Shown piece after piece: positions 43,869 to 53,220 of a stretch of 64,000 nt of DNA (position 1 is its first letter; the number at the start of each line of letters is the position of its first letter). A program made the translations under genes and the position numbers. Under the pieces are notes generated by a model. That model worked only from the letters and a program-made list of their open reading frames with translations, did no database searches and had not been told where the DNA came from. Origin of the DNA: Acidovorax delafieldii (GTDB taxonomy: Bacteria > Pseudomonadota > Gammaproteobacteria > Burkholderiales > Burkholderiaceae_C); contig DFQQ01000037.1 in the NCBI GenBank assembly GCA_002377855.1, positions 13,720 to 77,719 of the forward strand. The letters run 5' to 3'.

Positions 43869-44972
43869 ATGTTGAATCTTCCACGTTTGCTGCGACTGTC
43901 TCGCCGCTGCGCCGCTGCGCTGTGCTGCGGTGTTGCCGGGTGGACGGCAACGCTGGCTTGGCCGCAGGCGCTGGCAGCCAAGCCCCAGCCTGCTCCTTAC
44001 CATTTGCGCGTGGTGGGCGGCTTGGCAGAACTCAGCCAGTACGTGAGGCGGGAAGAGCCTTTTTGGACGCGTGAGTTGGCGCGCCTGAGCGCCGGCCGCT
44101 ACACCGCCGAAATCGTGCCCTTTGACAGGGCTGGCGTGCCGGGCACCGAGATGCTGCGCTTGCTGCAACTGGGGGTCGTACCGTTTGGCACTGCGCTGAT
44201 GAGTTCTTTTTCTGCGCAATACCCTGAATACACCGCGCCTGATCTGGCGGGGCTGAACCCCGACATCTCCACGCTGCGCACGACATTGGCCGCTTTTCGC
44301 CCTTATCTGGAAAAAGCGCTGCGCGAACAGCACGGGGTAGAGCCGCTGGCTATTTACGTGTACCCGGCCCAGGTGATCTTTTGCGGCAAGCCGCTGCGCA
44401 GCTTGGCCGATTTGGCAGGCCGCCGGGTGCGCGTCTCTTCGTCCACCCAGGCGGATTTTGTCAGCGCGCTTGGCGCTGAGCCCATGCTCACCGGCTTTGC
44501 CCAGATCCTGCCCAGCTTTACCGCGGGCAGTATTGAGTGCGCGGTCACCGGCACGATGTCGGGCAACACCCTGGGGTTGCACACGCTGATGAGCCATGTG
44601 CACGCCCTGCCCGTGACGTGGGGGCTTGCGGTGTTCGGTGCCAATCGCTCTGCCTGGGCCGCGTTGCCGCCCGATCTGCGCGAATTGTTGATGCGCGAGT
44701 TGCCCAAGCTGGAGTCCGCCATCTGGGCTGAGTCCGAACGTGAAACCGCAGACGGCATGGCCTGCAACCGTGGCGCGCCAGACTGCCAGGCGGGGCGCAA
44801 AGGGCGCATGGTGGTGGTGCCGACTTCTGCGCAGGATGAGGGCAGGCGCAATGACATACTGGTTTCCACCGTGCTTCCCCGCTGGCTTCAGCGCTGCGGA
44901 GCCCGGTGCGCCAGCGTGTGGAACACCACCATCGGCCCGGTACGCGGCATTCCTGCCCCCAAATCGCCATGA
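43869..44972 (+). CDS. TRAP-type solute-binding protein (DctP family)
   Basis: The 367-residue protein has a signal peptide (RRCAAALCCGVAGWTATLAWPQALAAK, residues about 13-38) and the DctP fold: MLRLLQLGVVPFGTALMSSF near residue 93, VIFCGKPLRSLADLAGRRVRVSSS (about residues 175-198) with the carboxylate-binding Arg region, and AGSIECAVTGTMSGN near residue 220. It binds an organic acid or similar solute in the periplasm. No TRAP permease genes lie nearby; the ATG of a c-di-GMP protein overlaps its stop (ATGA at 44969). That coupling points to a sensing role. A longer in-frame reading to 43779 is unlikely. Confidence 0.85.
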   Translation: MLNLPRLLRLSRRCAAALCCGVAGWTATLAWPQALAAKPQPAPYHLRVVGGLAELSQYVRREEPFWTRELARLSAGRYTAEIVPFDRAGVPGTEMLRLLQLGVVPFGTALMSSFSAQYPEYTAPDLAGLNPDISTLRTTLAAFRPYLEKALREQHGVEPLAIYVYPAQVIFCGKPLRSLADLAGRRVRVSSSTQADFVSALGAEPMLTGFAQILPSFTAGSIECAVTGTMSGNTLGLHTLMSHVHALPVTWGLAVFGANRSAWAALPPDLRELLMRELPKLESAIWAESERETADGMACNRGAPDCQAGRKGRMVVVPTSAQDEGRRNDILVSTVLPRWLQRCGARCASVWNTTIGPVRGIPAPKSP

Positions 44973-47632
44973 ACGTGGCGGCGGTGCCCCGGCGCATCAA
45001 GCTCTTCGTGTGGGGCGGCGTCGCATCGTTCGTGGTGGCGGTGGTTGCCGTGGCGGCGGTGCTGATCTTCAATGCTCGGCAGTTGGCGCTGGCCGACAGC
45101 GCCAGCGGTGCTGCGCGCTTTGTCTCCTCAGCCGAAGCGGCGCTCAACCGTTCGTTGTTGGCGGTGGATGTTTTGCTGGCCAGCATGGATGAAATGCTGG
45201 AGCTGTCCGGTGTGCGCGCCGAATGGCTGGACCCAGAAGTGACCAGCCAGCGCCTGCGCAGTTCGGCCCGCCAGAACCTGATGGTGCGCTATGTTGCGCT
45301 GCTGGACAGGCAGGGCCGCGTGCTGGCCTCGTCCGACGCCGCCGGCCCTTCGCTGGCCATCTCGCTTCCCCCCGGATTTGCCGAGTCGGTATTTGAGCAG
45401 CCACTGCCCATGCTGATGGTGAGCCCCCCCACCGTGAGCTTCGTGAGCGCCGAGCGGATGCTCTATCTGGCCCGGCAACTGCGGCTGTCCGACGGCACTG
45501 CGGTGCTGGCGGTGGCCGAAATGCCCTTGGGTTCGCTGGCTGGCGTGCTGGCGCAGGGCATGGACATTGCCGGGTTGCAAGTGACGATGGAGCGGGCTTC
45601 GGGCCAAGTGTTGCTCACCATGCCGAGGCAGGAAGACGCCTTGGCCCGGACGCTGACCCCGCCGCTGGCTGAGCTGGACGCCAGCGGCCCCGCATGGAAG
45701 GCCCGCGCCCGGCTGGGCGGAGAACTGGCCCTGGTGGTGTACCGGCCGCTGATGTACCAGGATCTGCGCATTGCCGCGAGCGTGCCACGCCATGCTGCGC
45801 TGGCCGAATGGCGCTCTGCGCGCGACGGCATCGTGCTCACGGCGTTGGGGTTTGTCATCGTCATCGTTCTGGCAGGGGCGGTTTCCATGCGCTATATCGA
45901 CCGCATGACCCAGGCACGCATGGCGATTGCGCACTCAAAGGCCACGCTCGACGAGGCCCTTGAGTCCATGGTCAGCGGCTTCGTGGTGCTCGACAGTCAG
46001 CTTCGCCTGGTGCAGTGGAACCGGCGCTTTGAAGAAATCTATCCCTGGCTCAAGGGCCAACTGGCACCGCAGGTGCCTTTCAAAGATTTGCTGCTGGAAA
46101 AAGCCCGGCACCACCTGGAGAACGCTACGCCCGAAGAGCAGCAGCGCTGGGTGGAGCAGCGCGTGGCCGTGCAGCGCAACCCCCAGGGCCCCCACGAACA
46201 AGGCTTGCCCGACGGGCGCGTCATCCAGGTGACGGAACGTGCCACGCCGGACGGCGGCTTGGTGATCACCTACCACGACGTGACGGAATTGCGCCGTGCC
46301 AGTGCCGAGATCGAAAGCCTGGCGTTCTACGACCCGCTCACCGGGCTGCCCAACCGGCGCCTGCTGATGGACCGCATCCAGCAATCCGTGGCGGCCAATG
46401 CCCGTAGCGGCCTGCACGGGGCGCTGCTGTTTCTGGACCTGGACCACTTCAAGACCCTGAACGACACCCTTGGGCACGAGGTGGGTGATGTGTTGCTGCG
46501 GCAGGTGGCGCAGCGCCTGAAGGCCTGTGTGCGCACTGAGGACACCGTGGCGCGGCTGGGTGGCGATGAGTTTGTGATCATGCTCAAGAACCTGGCCACC
46601 AGCAGCGACGAAGCCGCATCGCTGGCCCGCCGTGTCGGCGAGAAAATCCTGCGGCGCCTGAACATGCCTTACCTGCTGGGCACGCACACGTACCAAAGCA
46701 CGCCCAGCATTGGCGCCACGCTCATCGGCCAGGACATGCAGCCCCCCGTGGATTTGCTCAAGCAGGCCGACATAGCGATGTACCAGGTGAAATCGCAGGG
46801 TCGCAATTCCCTGTGCTTTTTCGACCCGCAGATGCAGATTGCCATCAACCAGCGTGTGCAACTGGAGCATGACCTGCAGATGGCCATCACAGGGGGGCAG
46901 TTTGAACTGCATTACCAGCCGCAGCATCGCCTGGATGGGCGCATCGTGGGGGTGGAAGGCCTGATTCGCTGGCGTCACCCCGAGCGGGGGCTGGTGCCGC
47001 CCGCCAGCTTCATTGGCGTGGCCGAGGAGAGCGAGCTCATCGTGCCCATCGGGCACTGGGTGCTGCGCACCGCCTGCAAACAGTTGGCCGCCTGGAAGGG
47101 CGAACCACATTGCCAGCATGTGCAGGTGTCGGTCAACGTCAGTGCAAGGCAGTTCCGCCAGCATGACTTTGTGGCCCGCGTGGTGGAAGTGCTGCGCGAA
47201 ACGGGCGCGCCTGCGCACCTGCTCAAGCTCGAGCTCACCGAGTCCCTGGTGCTGGACGACGTGGACGACACCATCGCCAAGATGGTCCAGCTCAAGACCA
47301 AGGGCGTGCGGTTTTCGGTGGACGATTTCGGCACCGGTTACTCCTCGCTCGCCTACCTCACACGCCTGCCGCTGGATCAGCTCAAGATCGATCAGTCTTT
47401 CGTACACAACCTGGGCGCCAAGCAGACCGACGATGTGATCGTGCAAACCATCATCGGCATGGCCCGCAACCTGGAGCTGGACGTCATTGCCGAAGGGGTG
47501 GAAACCATCGAGCAACGCGATACGCTGGCGCGCTACGGCTGCCATTACTTCCAGGGTTATCTGCTGGGCCGGCCCATGCCTGTGAGCGAGGTCGAAGCGC
47601 TGCTGGGCAACGACCCAGCACTGGCTGCGTGA
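44969..47632 (+). CDS. Membrane PAS-GGDEF-EAL c-di-GMP protein
   Basis: The 887-residue protein has a membrane segment at about residues 11-33 (LFVWGGVASFVVAVVAVAAVLIF), a periplasmic sensor of about 250 residues, a second membrane segment (VLTALGFVIVIVLAGAVSM), a PAS-7 region (ALESMVSGFVVLDSQLRLVQWNRRFEEIYPWL), GGDEF with an intact RLGGDEF, and EAL with EGLIRWRHP, NVSARQF, DDFGTGYSSL, LKIDQSF and AEGVET all present. Both catalytic sites look complete, so it could make or break c-di-GMP. It is translationally coupled to the TRAP solute-binding protein. Confidence 0.93.
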   Translation: MNVAAVPRRIKLFVWGGVASFVVAVVAVAAVLIFNARQLALADSASGAARFVSSAEAALNRSLLAVDVLLASMDEMLELSGVRAEWLDPEVTSQRLRSSARQNLMVRYVALLDRQGRVLASSDAAGPSLAISLPPGFAESVFEQPLPMLMVSPPTVSFVSAERMLYLARQLRLSDGTAVLAVAEMPLGSLAGVLAQGMDIAGLQVTMERASGQVLLTMPRQEDALARTLTPPLAELDASGPAWKARARLGGELALVVYRPLMYQDLRIAASVPRHAALAEWRSARDGIVLTALGFVIVIVLAGAVSMRYIDRMTQARMAIAHSKATLDEALESMVSGFVVLDSQLRLVQWNRRFEEIYPWLKGQLAPQVPFKDLLLEKARHHLENATPEEQQRWVEQRVAVQRNPQGPHEQGLPDGRVIQVTERATPDGGLVITYHDVTELRRASAEIESLAFYDPLTGLPNRRLLMDRIQQSVAANARSGLHGALLFLDLDHFKTLNDTLGHEVGDVLLRQVAQRLKACVRTEDTVARLGGDEFVIMLKNLATSSDEAASLARRVGEKILRRLNMPYLLGTHTYQSTPSIGATLIGQDMQPPVDLLKQADIAMYQVKSQGRNSLCFFDPQMQIAINQRVQLEHDLQMAITGGQFELHYQPQHRLDGRIVGVEGLIRWRHPERGLVPPASFIGVAEESELIVPIGHWVLRTACKQLAAWKGEPHCQHVQVSVNVSARQFRQHDFVARVVEVLRETGAPAHLLKLELTESLVLDDVDDTIAKMVQLKTKGVRFSVDDFGTGYSSLAYLTRLPLDQLKIDQSFVHNLGAKQTDDVIVQTIIGMARNLELDVIAEGVETIEQRDTLARYGCHYFQGYLLGRPMPVSEVEALLGNDPALAA

Positions 47633-47644
47633 GCGCGGGCGACT

Positions 47645-47676
47645 GGGCGGTTGGGCGGTTGGGCGGTTGGGCGGTT
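47645..47676. repeat. 8-bp tandem repeat (GGGCGGTT) x4
   Basis: Four perfect copies, starting 13 bases after the GGDEF-EAL stop, in a gap of about 100 bases before the convergent EamA gene. No gene is seen in this gap. Confidence 0.95.
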
Positions 47677-47735
47677 GGGTCTCCGCCTTGGAACCCTTGG
47701 GATCAGAAGGAGCGTTTAGACAGGCTGGCGGCCGC

Positions 47736-48644
47736 TCAGCGCCGAGACGACACCGCAATCCCGCCGACGATGAACGCGAATGCCACGCCATGGAACAGGT
47801 GCGGCGTCTCCCCCAGGAAGGCGGCTGACAGCATTGCCGCAAACAGCGGCGTGAGGTTGATGAAGAACCCGGCCACCGCTGGCCCGGCCCGCTGCACACC
47901 CACGCCCCAGCAGCGGTAGGCCAGCACGGCAGGCCCCACGGCGATGAATGCCAGGGCTGCCAGCAGTGTGCCGCTCCAGGCAATGTGCGTGCGGCCCGTG
48001 CTCCACTCCACGCCCGCAAACGCACCTGACCAGCACAGCCCGAACACCATCTGTGCCATCAGAAAGGCCGCCCAGTCTCCGCGCAGGCTTGCGGGCTCAC
48101 TTGTGCGCACCAGCAGCCAGCTGTAGAAAGACCACGACGCCGTGGCCAGCAGCATGAAGAGATCCCCGGGCACCAGTCGCAGTGCCAGCAGCTGGCTCCA
48201 TTCACCGCGGCTGAGCACGATCAGCACCCCCGCGATGGAGAGCGCCGCACCCGCCAGTTGCTGGCGCGTGACCCGGGCTCCGAAGAACAGCGCCCCCACC
48301 GCCAGCATCCACACCGGCATGCTTGAGCCCACCAGCGTCACGTTGATAGGGGTGGAGGTTTGCAGGGCCATGTACTGCAGGGCGTTGTACAACCCAATGC
48401 CGAGCAGGCCCAGCACCGCATACCGCCGCCAGTGCGGCCAAAGCGGGCTGTCCTTGCGCAGCACTGCGTGGGCCAGCGGCAGCAAGATGGCAAATGCCAG
48501 CACCCAGCGGATGAAGTTGAGGGTGATCGGCGGGATCATGGCGTGCACCAACCGGCCCACCACCGCGTTGCCAGCCCACAGCAGCGGCGCTGTCACCAGC
48601 AGTGCAACCGTGCCGGGCGTGAGTCTTTGATTCATGCCCCGCAA
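47736..48644 (-). CDS. EamA-family (DMT) transporter
   Basis: A 302-residue membrane protein with ten segments in two EamA repeats (VALLVTAPLLWAGNAVVGRLV; PINVTLVGSSMPVWMLAVGALFFGARVT; VGPAVLAYRCWGVGVQRAGPAVAGFFINLTPLFAAMLSAAFLGE; FAFIVGGIAVSS). Substrate unknown. Divergent from the quinone oxidoreductase gene. Confidence 0.88.
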   Translation of the reverse strand: MRGMNQRLTPGTVALLVTAPLLWAGNAVVGRLVHAMIPPITLNFIRWVLAFAILLPLAHAVLRKDSPLWPHWRRYAVLGLLGIGLYNALQYMALQTSTPINVTLVGSSMPVWMLAVGALFFGARVTRQQLAGAALSIAGVLIVLSRGEWSQLLALRLVPGDLFMLLATASWSFYSWLLVRTSEPASLRGDWAAFLMAQMVFGLCWSGAFAGVEWSTGRTHIAWSGTLLAALAFIAVGPAVLAYRCWGVGVQRAGPAVAGFFINLTPLFAAMLSAAFLGETPHLFHGVAFAFIVGGIAVSSRR

Positions 48645-48729
48645 TGTAACGGGCCCGGCCCGGCAAGGCTTGCAGATTCATGGCAGGATGGCGGCCGTTT
48701 GTCCTTCTTGTTACAGGAGCGCTGTTGCC

Positions 48730-49713
48730 ATGAGCCTTGCCGTCCAGATCCGCCAGCATGGTGGTCCCGAAGAACTCCAGATCGTTGATGTGCAAGTGGG
48801 TGAACCGGGCCCGGGCGAGATCCGCATTCGCCACCATGCCGTCGGGCTCAACTTCATTGATGTGTACCACCGCACCGGCCTGTACCCGCTCAACATGCCT
48901 GCCACCATTGGCATGGAAGCCGCGGGGGTGGTGGAAGCCGTGGGCGAGGGCGTCACCCACTTGGCCCCTGGCGACCGCGCGGCCTACGCCAGCACACCCC
49001 CCGGCAGCTACTGCGAGGTGCGCGTGATGCCCGCCAAAACCGTCTGCAGGCTGCCCGACGCCATCGGCTTCGAAACCGGTGCGGCCATGATGCTCAAGGG
49101 CTTGACAGCCCAATACCTGCTCAAGAAAACACTTCCCGTCGAGGGCCTGCAACCGGGCGATTTCGTGCTGTTCCATGCGGCCGCTGGCGGGGTGGGCCTG
49201 ATCGCCTGCCAGTGGGCCAAAGCCCTGGGCCTGCAGCTCATCGGCACTGCGGGCTCTGATGCCAAATGCCAGCTGGCGCTGGACAATGGGGCGGCGCACG
49301 CCATCAACTACAGCCGCGAAGACTTTGCCGCCCGCGTGAAGGAAATCACCGGGGGCAAGGGCGTGAAGGTGGTGTACGACTCGGTGGGCAAGGACACCTG
49401 GGACAAGTCGCTAGACTGCCTGCGCCCCTTCGGCCTGATGGCCAGCTTTGGCAACGCATCGGGGCCCGTGCCCGCGTTTGCTCCTGGCCAGCTGGGGCCC
49501 AAGGGGTCGCTGTACCTCACGCGCCAGACGCTGTTCACGCACATCTCCACCCGCGAAAGCACCCAAGCCATGGCCGACGACCTGTTTGCCGTGGTGGCCA
49601 GCGGCCAGGTCAAGATCCACATTGACCAGCGCTACCCCTTGCGCGATGTGCAGCAGGCACACCGTGACCTGGAGGCCCGCAAGACCACCGGCTGCACCAT
49701 CCTGACGCTGTGA
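48730..49713 (+). CDS. NADPH:quinone oxidoreductase (zinc-free MDR family)
   Basis: The 327-residue protein starts MSLAVQIRQHGGPEEL and has the MDR layout: GLNFIDVYHRTGLYPLNMPATIGMEAAGVV (residues about 38-67), the nucleotide-binding AAAGGVGLIACQWAKALG (near 152-169) and ISTRESTQAMADDLFAVVASG at the end. There are no zinc-ligand Cys clusters, as in quinone oxidoreductases. The ATG at 48730 was chosen over the frame to 48634. The Nudix gene overlaps its stop. Confidence 0.9.
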   Translation: MSLAVQIRQHGGPEELQIVDVQVGEPGPGEIRIRHHAVGLNFIDVYHRTGLYPLNMPATIGMEAAGVVEAVGEGVTHLAPGDRAAYASTPPGSYCEVRVMPAKTVCRLPDAIGFETGAAMMLKGLTAQYLLKKTLPVEGLQPGDFVLFHAAAGGVGLIACQWAKALGLQLIGTAGSDAKCQLALDNGAAHAINYSREDFAARVKEITGGKGVKVVYDSVGKDTWDKSLDCLRPFGLMASFGNASGPVPAFAPGQLGPKGSLYLTRQTLFTHISTRESTQAMADDLFAVVASGQVKIHIDQRYPLRDVQQAHRDLEARKTTGCTILTL

Positions 49714-50579
49714 ACGCCTTGAATGCGCTAAACACCCGGTTGCAGGGTGCTGGCGTTGCGGGCGCTGCCGACTTCCAGTGCTGGCTGACCGCCGCCCGCC
49801 AAGCAGCGCAGCAGCCAGCTGCCCAGCCCCGCACGCCCTTGGTGGCGGCTGGTCAGGTCATTGGATCTGTCGCTCCCGGGGTTTTGGATGATTTTGGCCT
49901 GCAGCGCTTGCTGGATAAGCGCCTCCAGCTATTGTTTCAGGAGCGTAGTGGCTCGGCTGCTTGGCACCTGCCCGTGCCTGCCTCTGAAGTGACTGCCGCT
50001 CTCAACGCATTGGCTGCCGCTTTGCAGCAAGCAGGGCGCTGCGGCCCGTGGCGCAATGAGCAGTTGGCCGTGACCAACCCGCAGGGCGAGGTGGTGGGCA
50101 CCGTGGAGCGCGGTGCCGTGCGGGTGCTGGGCATTGCCACGCGCGCGGTTCACCTGGTGGGGTTGACGCCCGACGGGCGCATGTGGGTGCAACGGCGTTC
50201 GCTGACCAAGCCCAATCACCCTGGCAAGTGGGACACCCTGATGGGCGGGATGGTGTCCGCCCAGGATTCGCTGCAGCAAGCGCTTGCGCGCGAAACCTGG
50301 GAAGAAGCCGGGCTGGACGTGAGCGCGCTCAGCCAGGTGGTTCACGGTGGCCATGTCGACTTCAGCCGCCCCAGCAGCGAGGGCGGGGGCGTGGGCTACA
50401 TGCTGGAGCGCATCGACTGGTTCAGCGCGCAGGTGCCCGAGGGTCTGGCACCCAGCAATCAGGACGGGGAAGTGGACGAGTTTGACCTGCTGCCCATCCC
50501 TGTGCTGTGCCAGCGCGTGGCCCAAGGGCAGTTCACCCCAGAGGCAGGCCTGGTCATCGCAGGCTTTCTGGGCTTGTAA
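49710..50579 (+). CDS. Nudix hydrolase with DUF4743 N-terminal domain
   Basis: The 289-residue protein starts at GTG 49710, overlapping the oxidoreductase stop by four bases (GTGA). Residues about 1-120 are the DUF4743 module; then RAVHLVGLTPDGRMWVQRRS, and the Nudix box GMVSAQDSLQQALARETWEEAGL (a D stands in the first E position, the REXXEE core is intact), then YMLERIDWFSAQVPEG. Relatives include thiamine-diphosphate-related Nudix enzymes in plants and bacteria; the substrate is not known here. Confidence 0.88.
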   Translation: MNALNALNTRLQGAGVAGAADFQCWLTAARQAAQQPAAQPRTPLVAAGQVIGSVAPGVLDDFGLQRLLDKRLQLLFQERSGSAAWHLPVPASEVTAALNALAAALQQAGRCGPWRNEQLAVTNPQGEVVGTVERGAVRVLGIATRAVHLVGLTPDGRMWVQRRSLTKPNHPGKWDTLMGGMVSAQDSLQQALARETWEEAGLDVSALSQVVHGGHVDFSRPSSEGGGVGYMLERIDWFSAQVPEGLAPSNQDGEVDEFDLLPIPVLCQRVAQGQFTPEAGLVIAGFLGL

Positions 50580-50678
50580 CTCCGGCCGCCTTGCAACGGC
50601 ACCGCGCACGGCCCTGGTTGGCCCAAAGCCCGCGGCAGCATGGTCGCGCTGTGGCGCACGCGGCCGTCAAAGTGGTCG

Positions 50679-52337
50679 TCAAATGGGCTCCGACGGTTGC
50701 CTGAGACGGCTTGGCGCCAGGGCACCGGCCGATTCGAGGATGGGGTAGGCGATGGAGCACAGCAGTGAATTGATGCGCTTGAGCTCGCTGATCAAATCGA
50801 TGTGCAGCGAGCTGGTTTCAATGCTCTGCACAGTATTGTCAGACAGGCGGGCCAAGTGGGTGGCCGAGTAGGCGCGCTCCAGGTCGCGAAAGCGCGCTTT
50901 TTCCTCCAGCAGCTTCTGTGCGTCACGCACGTTCCCGTTCAGGAAGACGCTCATCGCCAACCGCAAGTTGGCCACGAGGCGTGTGTGCAGTTCGTTGATC
51001 TCTTCCATGCCAGCTTCGGAGAATTGGCGGCCCTTCTTGATCTTCTTGTCCTCGATATCGATCAGCACGCGCTCAATGATGTCGCCGATCTGCTCCATGT
51101 TGATGGTGAAGCTGATGATGTCGGCCCAGCGGCGGCCCTCACGCTCGTCCAGGGCTTCGCGCGAGATTTTGGTCATGTAGTACTTGATGGCGGAGTACAG
51201 CTCATCCACCTGGTCGTCGAGCTTTCGCAGGTCCTCTGCCAGCTTCTGGTCGTCGTTGCGAATCACCTGGTGCAAGCCCAGCAGCATGGACTCCACCACA
51301 TCGGCCTGGTGCAGCGCCTCGCGGGCTGCGCAAGAAATCGCCAGCGAGGGCGTGGCCAGGGCTGACGGGTCCAGATGCTGTGGCCGGCTGCCCGCCGCCG
51401 CCGCCTGCGTGTCAGCCACCGGCAGCAGGCGCTGCACCGCGCGCGCCACGGTGCCCGTGAGGCCAATGCACACCAGGCCCACCACGCCGTTGAACGCCAG
51501 GTGGAACAGCACCACCAGGGAGGCTTTTTCCGGCACGTAAGGGCGAACATGCTGGAGCCACAGCCCGATCATCGGAGTCATGATGATGACGCCCAAGATC
51601 TTAAAGAACAGGTTGCCCAGCGGTACCTGGCGGGTCTGGATGTTCGAGCGCATGGTAGTCATGACAGCGAGCAGGCCACTGCCCAGGTTGGCCCCCACCA
51701 CCAGGCCCAGCGCCACGTCCACCGGAATGCCGCCCGAGCCGGCCAGCGTGGCGGTGAGCAGCACCGTGGCCAGGCTCGAATAGGCCAGCACCGCCAGCAC
51801 TGCGCCCGTGAAAACTTCCAGCAGCAGGTCACTGGTCAGGGCGCCCAGCAGCGTGCGAACGGTGGGCGATTGCGTGAGGACGGTGGTGGATTCAGTGATG
51901 AGCCGCAATGCCAGCAGCATCAACCCCAGGCCGATCAAGACGCGCCCGACGCGGCCCACGGCCGTGTCCTTGCGCGAAATGAACAACACCACGCCCACGA
52001 AGATGAACAGGGGCGACAGCCACGACAGGTCCAGCGAAAAAACCACTGCCATCACGCTGGTGCCCACATCGGCGCCTAGCATCACGGCCAGCGCCGCCGG
52101 CAGCCCCACCAGCCCCTGCCCCACAAAAGATGAAACGATGAGTGCGGTGGCCGTGCTGGACTGCACCACCGCCGTCACCCCAATGCCCGACAGCACGGCA
52201 GTGAGCCGGTTGCTGACGCTGTGCGCGATGAGTTGGCGCAGATTGGCCCCGAACACGCGCAGGATGCCGGTGCGCACCAGGTGGGTTCCCCAGATGAGCA
52301 GGGCCACGGCTGCCAATAGATTCAAGAGATGCTTCAT
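50679..52337 (-). CDS. Na/Pi cotransporter family protein with PhoU-like tail
   Basis: A 552-residue protein from ATG 52335-52337. The N-terminal half has eight to ten membrane segments with the two family repeats (VVQSSTATALIVSSFVGQGL near residue 50; GANLGSGLLAVMTTM near residue 225); the C-terminal half is helical and soluble (PhoU-like: IEQIGDIIERVLIDIEDKK, SETGME-like segments). Such proteins move phosphate with sodium. The extended frame to 52523 is rejected: its residues show no domain. Confidence 0.9.
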   Translation of the reverse strand: MKHLLNLLAAVALLIWGTHLVRTGILRVFGANLRQLIAHSVSNRLTAVLSGIGVTAVVQSSTATALIVSSFVGQGLVGLPAALAVMLGADVGTSVMAVVFSLDLSWLSPLFIFVGVVLFISRKDTAVGRVGRVLIGLGLMLLALRLITESTTVLTQSPTVRTLLGALTSDLLLEVFTGAVLAVLAYSSLATVLLTATLAGSGGIPVDVALGLVVGANLGSGLLAVMTTMRSNIQTRQVPLGNLFFKILGVIIMTPMIGLWLQHVRPYVPEKASLVVLFHLAFNGVVGLVCIGLTGTVARAVQRLLPVADTQAAAAGSRPQHLDPSALATPSLAISCAAREALHQADVVESMLLGLHQVIRNDDQKLAEDLRKLDDQVDELYSAIKYYMTKISREALDEREGRRWADIISFTINMEQIGDIIERVLIDIEDKKIKKGRQFSEAGMEEINELHTRLVANLRLAMSVFLNGNVRDAQKLLEEKARFRDLERAYSATHLARLSDNTVQSIETSSLHIDLISELKRINSLLCSIAYPILESAGALAPSRLRQPSEPI

Positions 52338-52646
52338 GAAATACCGTCTTTTTGTTCTTGTGGCTGCGTCACAGCCCCGGTGCAGGCCGCCCTGCAAACC
52401 GGGCTGGGTCTTGGGCGGGGCTGCCGCCCGCACTCCGCAGGTCCTCCCCTGTGGAACGCGCCAGCGGTAGCGTGCATGCAAGAACCGCGCACGCCATGCT
52501 CTGTCCAGGCGGGCCACAAGCATACTCCTGATTCCATAGCGCCGCCGCCTAAGCCCACAAGGGGGTCATAGCATCTGCGTGCGCGCGTCGGTGGCGGCAG
52601 CGTTGGAATGCGCACGCCCTGCGGCGGCGCGGTAAAGGGCCTGCGC

Positions 52647-52673
52647 AAAGCAAACAGCCCGCGCGAGGCGGGC
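52647..52673 (-). terminator. Candidate terminator of the ribF-ileS-lspA operon
   Basis: GCCCGC and GCGGGC pair around a five-base loop; on the minus strand TGTTTGCTTT follows. It lies after the lspA stop. Confidence 0.6.
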
Positions 52674-52710
52674 CGTTCAGGGGGTGCTCGAGCAGGCTGT
52701 GTTTGCCTGG

Positions 52711-53220
52711 TCAGCGTTCGCGCCGAGCTCTGAGCAGTTCGTCCAGGATCAGGCAGACAGCGCCGACCGTGATGGCCGAGTCCGCTACATTGAACGCCGG
52801 AAAGTGCCAGCCCATTGCGTGAAAGTCCAGAAAGTCCACCACGTAGCCGTGCATCAGGCGATCCACCACATTGCCGATGGCCCCGCCCATGATGCTGGCC
52901 AGGGCGAAACAGAACAGCTTTTGCGTGGGGTGCTTGTACAACTGCCACACGATGAAAATGCTGGCGACCGCCCCGATACCCGTGAAGAGCCAGCGCTGCC
53001 ACCCCCCGGCGTCGGACAGGAATGAGAACGCAGCCCCGGTGTTGTGCGCGCGCACGATGTTGAAGAAGCCTGTGATATGCGTTGCCTCCCCCAACTGGTA
53101 GTTGCGCAGGATCAGTTCCTTGGTCCACTGGTCAGCCACCAGGATGACCACGGCCCACAGCAGCCACCACCCGATGGTGCGACCCGCAGAGCGGTCCCCC
53201 ATGGTCTGTGCCGCGGCCAT
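52711..53220 (-). CDS. lspA: Prolipoprotein signal peptidase (signal peptidase II)
   Basis: A 169-residue membrane protein with four spans. The catalytic Asp pair is in GGAIGNVVDRL and FNVADSAI, and the conserved N-x-G-A-A-F-S stretch is present (HNTGAAFSFL). It cleaves the signal peptide of lipidated prolipoproteins. Starts directly after the ileS stop (53220/53221). Confidence 0.97.
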   Translation of the reverse strand: MAAAQTMGDRSAGRTIGWWLLWAVVILVADQWTKELILRNYQLGEATHITGFFNIVRAHNTGAAFSFLSDAGGWQRWLFTGIGAVASIFIVWQLYKHPTQKLFCFALASIMGGAIGNVVDRLMHGYVVDFLDFHAMGWHFPAFNVADSAITVGAVCLILDELLRARRER

